From assembly GCA_949284415.1 (NCBI GenBank), contig CASDVM010000008.1, positions 62,001 to 126,000 of the forward strand: 64,000 bases of DNA, written 5' to 3'. Of the stretch, positions 62,629 through 64,000 are shown one piece after another. This DNA comes from an uncultured bacterium (GTDB lineage Bacteria > Cyanobacteriota > Vampirovibrionia > Gastranaerophilales > Gastranaerophilaceae). The notes under the pieces are model-generated. The model saw only the letters and a list, made by a program, of their open reading frames with translations, ran no database searches and was not told the origin of the DNA. A program made the position numbers and the translations under genes. How positions within the stretch are numbered: position 1 is the stretch's first letter; each line of letters begins with the position of its first letter.

Positions 62629-63966
62629 TTATTCCTTAAGGAATGATTCGTAATTTCTTGCCAGCAGATGTGTTCTGACCTGATTGATTAAATCAAGCGC
62701 TACACCGACCATGATTATTAATGAAGTTGCGCCAATACCCTGCAGAGTTTTAATGTTTGTAACATAGCTTGCGAGAGATGGCACAAGAGCAATAATACCG
62801 AGCCCCATTGCTCCGATAAATGTTGTTTTGGTTAAAATTTTATCAAGAGCTTCTGCTGTCGGTCTGCCTGGTTTAATCCCCGGAATTGAAGAACCGTATT
62901 TCTTTAAATTATCCGCAATATCTTTCGGCTGCATATTCGGCATAATTGAAGCATAGAAAAATGTTAATGCAACAATTAACAAGAAATACAGCACGTAATA
63001 TGTTATACCGTCAGGACTTAACACCTGATTCAGGTGTATTACAACATTTTTAACAGCTTCGCTTTTAAAATTTGCCTGTCCGACAAGACTTAAAACAGTC
63101 GAGGGGAAAAGCAGAATTGCAATAGCAAAGATAATCGGCATAACACCGCCCGGATTAAGTTTAAACGGAATAAAAGAATTCATACCGCCGTAAACTTTGT
63201 TTCCGACCTGCCTTTTAGGGTTGACAATAATAACTTTTCTTACGGCTTCCTGCATAATTACAATGAAAATCATTGCAGCAAAAAATATAAGAAGCAATAC
63301 TGCAAGCCCCAGCTGCATCATAGAATTATGCGCAACAATCTGCGCGGTTCTTGATGCATAAATCGGAATACCTGACAAGATACCGATAAAGATGATTAAC
63401 GATCCGCCGTTTCCTATACCTTTCTCGGTAATAAGCTCCGAAATCCACATAACAAGCACCGAGCCTGCCGTTAATACAACTATTGAACTTATAAAGAACA
63501 TAAGCGGATTAACGTTAGGCAATACTGCGCCCGGTAAGTGGTGCAAATATAACATAAAAATTAAAGACTGAAATACCGCCAGCACAACCGTAAATACACG
63601 CGTGTACTGGGACAATTTCCTTCTACCTGCTTCTCCTTCTTCTTTCTGCAGTTTTTCAAGCGATGGAATAACAACAGAAACAAGCTGGATAATAATCGAT
63701 GATGTGATGTAAGGTCCGATGCCAAGTGCAAATATTGAAACTTTTCCAAGAGCACCACCCGAGAATAAATCCAAAAAGCCAATTATATTATTCCCTTGAG
63801 CGATATTTTGGAAAATCTGGTTATTTATACCGAATAAAGGCATCTGTACGCCAAATCTGAATGCAGCTATCATCAGGAACGTAAAGAAAATTTTTTCTTT
63901 CAAGCCTGATGCCTGCCACATAGACATCAAATCTTCGGTTGTAGGCATTTTCATTTTTGGTGCCAT
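62629..63966 (-). CDS. secY: Protein translocase subunit SecY
   Basis: Central channel of the Sec translocon. 445 residues with ten membrane helices. Recognisable parts: FFTFLMIAAFRFGVQMPLFG near the start (as FFTFLMIAAF plus RFG), the plug region LDLFSGGALGKVSIFALGIGP, GIGNGGSLIIFIGI, and the C-terminal KIL-x-x-TF and GTSLIIMVGVALD-like segments. Its ATG overlaps the rplO stop by 1 nt (TAATG). A terminator follows directly, so adk/map/infA do not follow. Confidence 0.97.
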   Translation of the reverse strand: MAPKMKMPTTEDLMSMWQASGLKEKIFFTFLMIAAFRFGVQMPLFGINNQIFQNIAQGNNIIGFLDLFSGGALGKVSIFALGIGPYITSSIIIQLVSVVIPSLEKLQKEEGEAGRRKLSQYTRVFTVVLAVFQSLIFMLYLHHLPGAVLPNVNPLMFFISSIVVLTAGSVLVMWISELITEKGIGNGGSLIIFIGILSGIPIYASRTAQIVAHNSMMQLGLAVLLLIFFAAMIFIVIMQEAVRKVIIVNPKRQVGNKVYGGMNSFIPFKLNPGGVMPIIFAIAILLFPSTVLSLVGQANFKSEAVKNVVIHLNQVLSPDGITYYVLYFLLIVALTFFYASIMPNMQPKDIADNLKKYGSSIPGIKPGRPTAEALDKILTKTTFIGAMGLGIIALVPSLASYVTNIKTLQGIGATSLIIMVGVALDLINQVRTHLLARNYESFLKE

Positions 63967-64000
63967 TATACTAACTCAACCTTTCCGCCTGCTTTTTCAA
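63966..64000 (-). CDS. rplO: Ribosomal protein L15, C-terminal end (partial)
   Basis: The last codons read EKAGGKVELV-stop, the usual end of L15 (uL15), and the gene lies immediately upstream of secY as in the spc operon. The rest is outside the window. Confidence 0.85.
   Translation of the reverse strand, partial: EKAGGKVELV

Noticed and set aside
1-64000. CRISPR array, transposase, integrase or prophage genes
   Set aside because: No regularly spaced direct repeats and no recognisable transposase, integrase or phage protein were found on either strand.

Overview
The window is AT-rich, gene-dense bacterial chromosome with short spacers, many 1-23 bp gene overlaps and frequent hairpin terminators. 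Gene content suggests a non-photosynthetic relative of Cyanobacteria, most likely a gut-type Gastranaerophilales (Vampirovibrionia/Melainabacteria). The pointers are a prepilin with the FTLAEVLITLGIIGVVAAMTMP signature, a CHASE2 adenylate cyclase, a Ski2-like helicase, a Tic20-like membrane protein, an SLH porin-like protein, and many signal-less low-complexity proteins typical of that group. The lineage is inferred from recognised families; no search was run.

Layout. 1-6.0 kb: a partial coiled-coil protein, then def-fmt-aroH facing a HerA-derived pseudo-ATPase and yqeK-nadD. 6.1-9.4 kb: lineage-type membrane proteins. 9.4-13.3 kb: a 6S-like structured RNA, a pilin gene preceded by a ten-G tract and palindromic repeats, and an orphan CpaE/CpaF-like pair. 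14.3-16.3 kb: uvrB. 23.9-16.3 kb (minus strand): a long operon with a free ClpX zinc domain, a helical-repeat protein, ruvX, DUF1292, a triple Clp_N protein without ATPase, tilS, hpt and a soluble histidine kinase. 24-26.6 kb: lipoprotein, lgt and an MFS exporter. 27-31 kb: pyk, SLH protein, Cys-rich exported protein and a uridine-kinase-like enzyme. 31.8-34.2 kb: two tandem glycine-zipper paralogues. 34.3-41.7 kb: NAD isocitrate dehydrogenase, serS, helicase and phosphodiester glycosidase. 41.8-50.8 kb (minus): TPR, rsfS, rpiB, two Gly/Cys-module proteins, recG and adenylate cyclase. 50.8-53.4 kb: eda-like, KDG kinase and csaB. 53.4-64 kb (minus): EF-hand protein, tRNA-Leu with a mirrored remnant, patatin, a GT-C-like membrane protein, a HEAT protein, a large coiled-coil protein, a decarboxylase-like PLP enzyme, PilZ, secY and the end of rplO.

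The most distinctive signal is a 17-bp near-palindrome, TATATACTTTATATATA. It lies 24-35 bp ahead of four signal-less genes. Two of these share a His/Cys-Gly N-terminal module and the third has a related Cys-Gly stretch; the C-termini vary (degenerate LysM, EF-hands, unknown). A fifth exact copy points at a candidate small RNA. This looks like a lineage-specific regulon of unusual surface or secreted proteins. Other leads are a possibly phase-variable pilin, an operon of Clp recognition domains without ATPases, and decayed P-loop or Walker B sites in HerA- and CpaF-like proteins. No CRISPR array, transposase, prophage or rRNA operon was seen.
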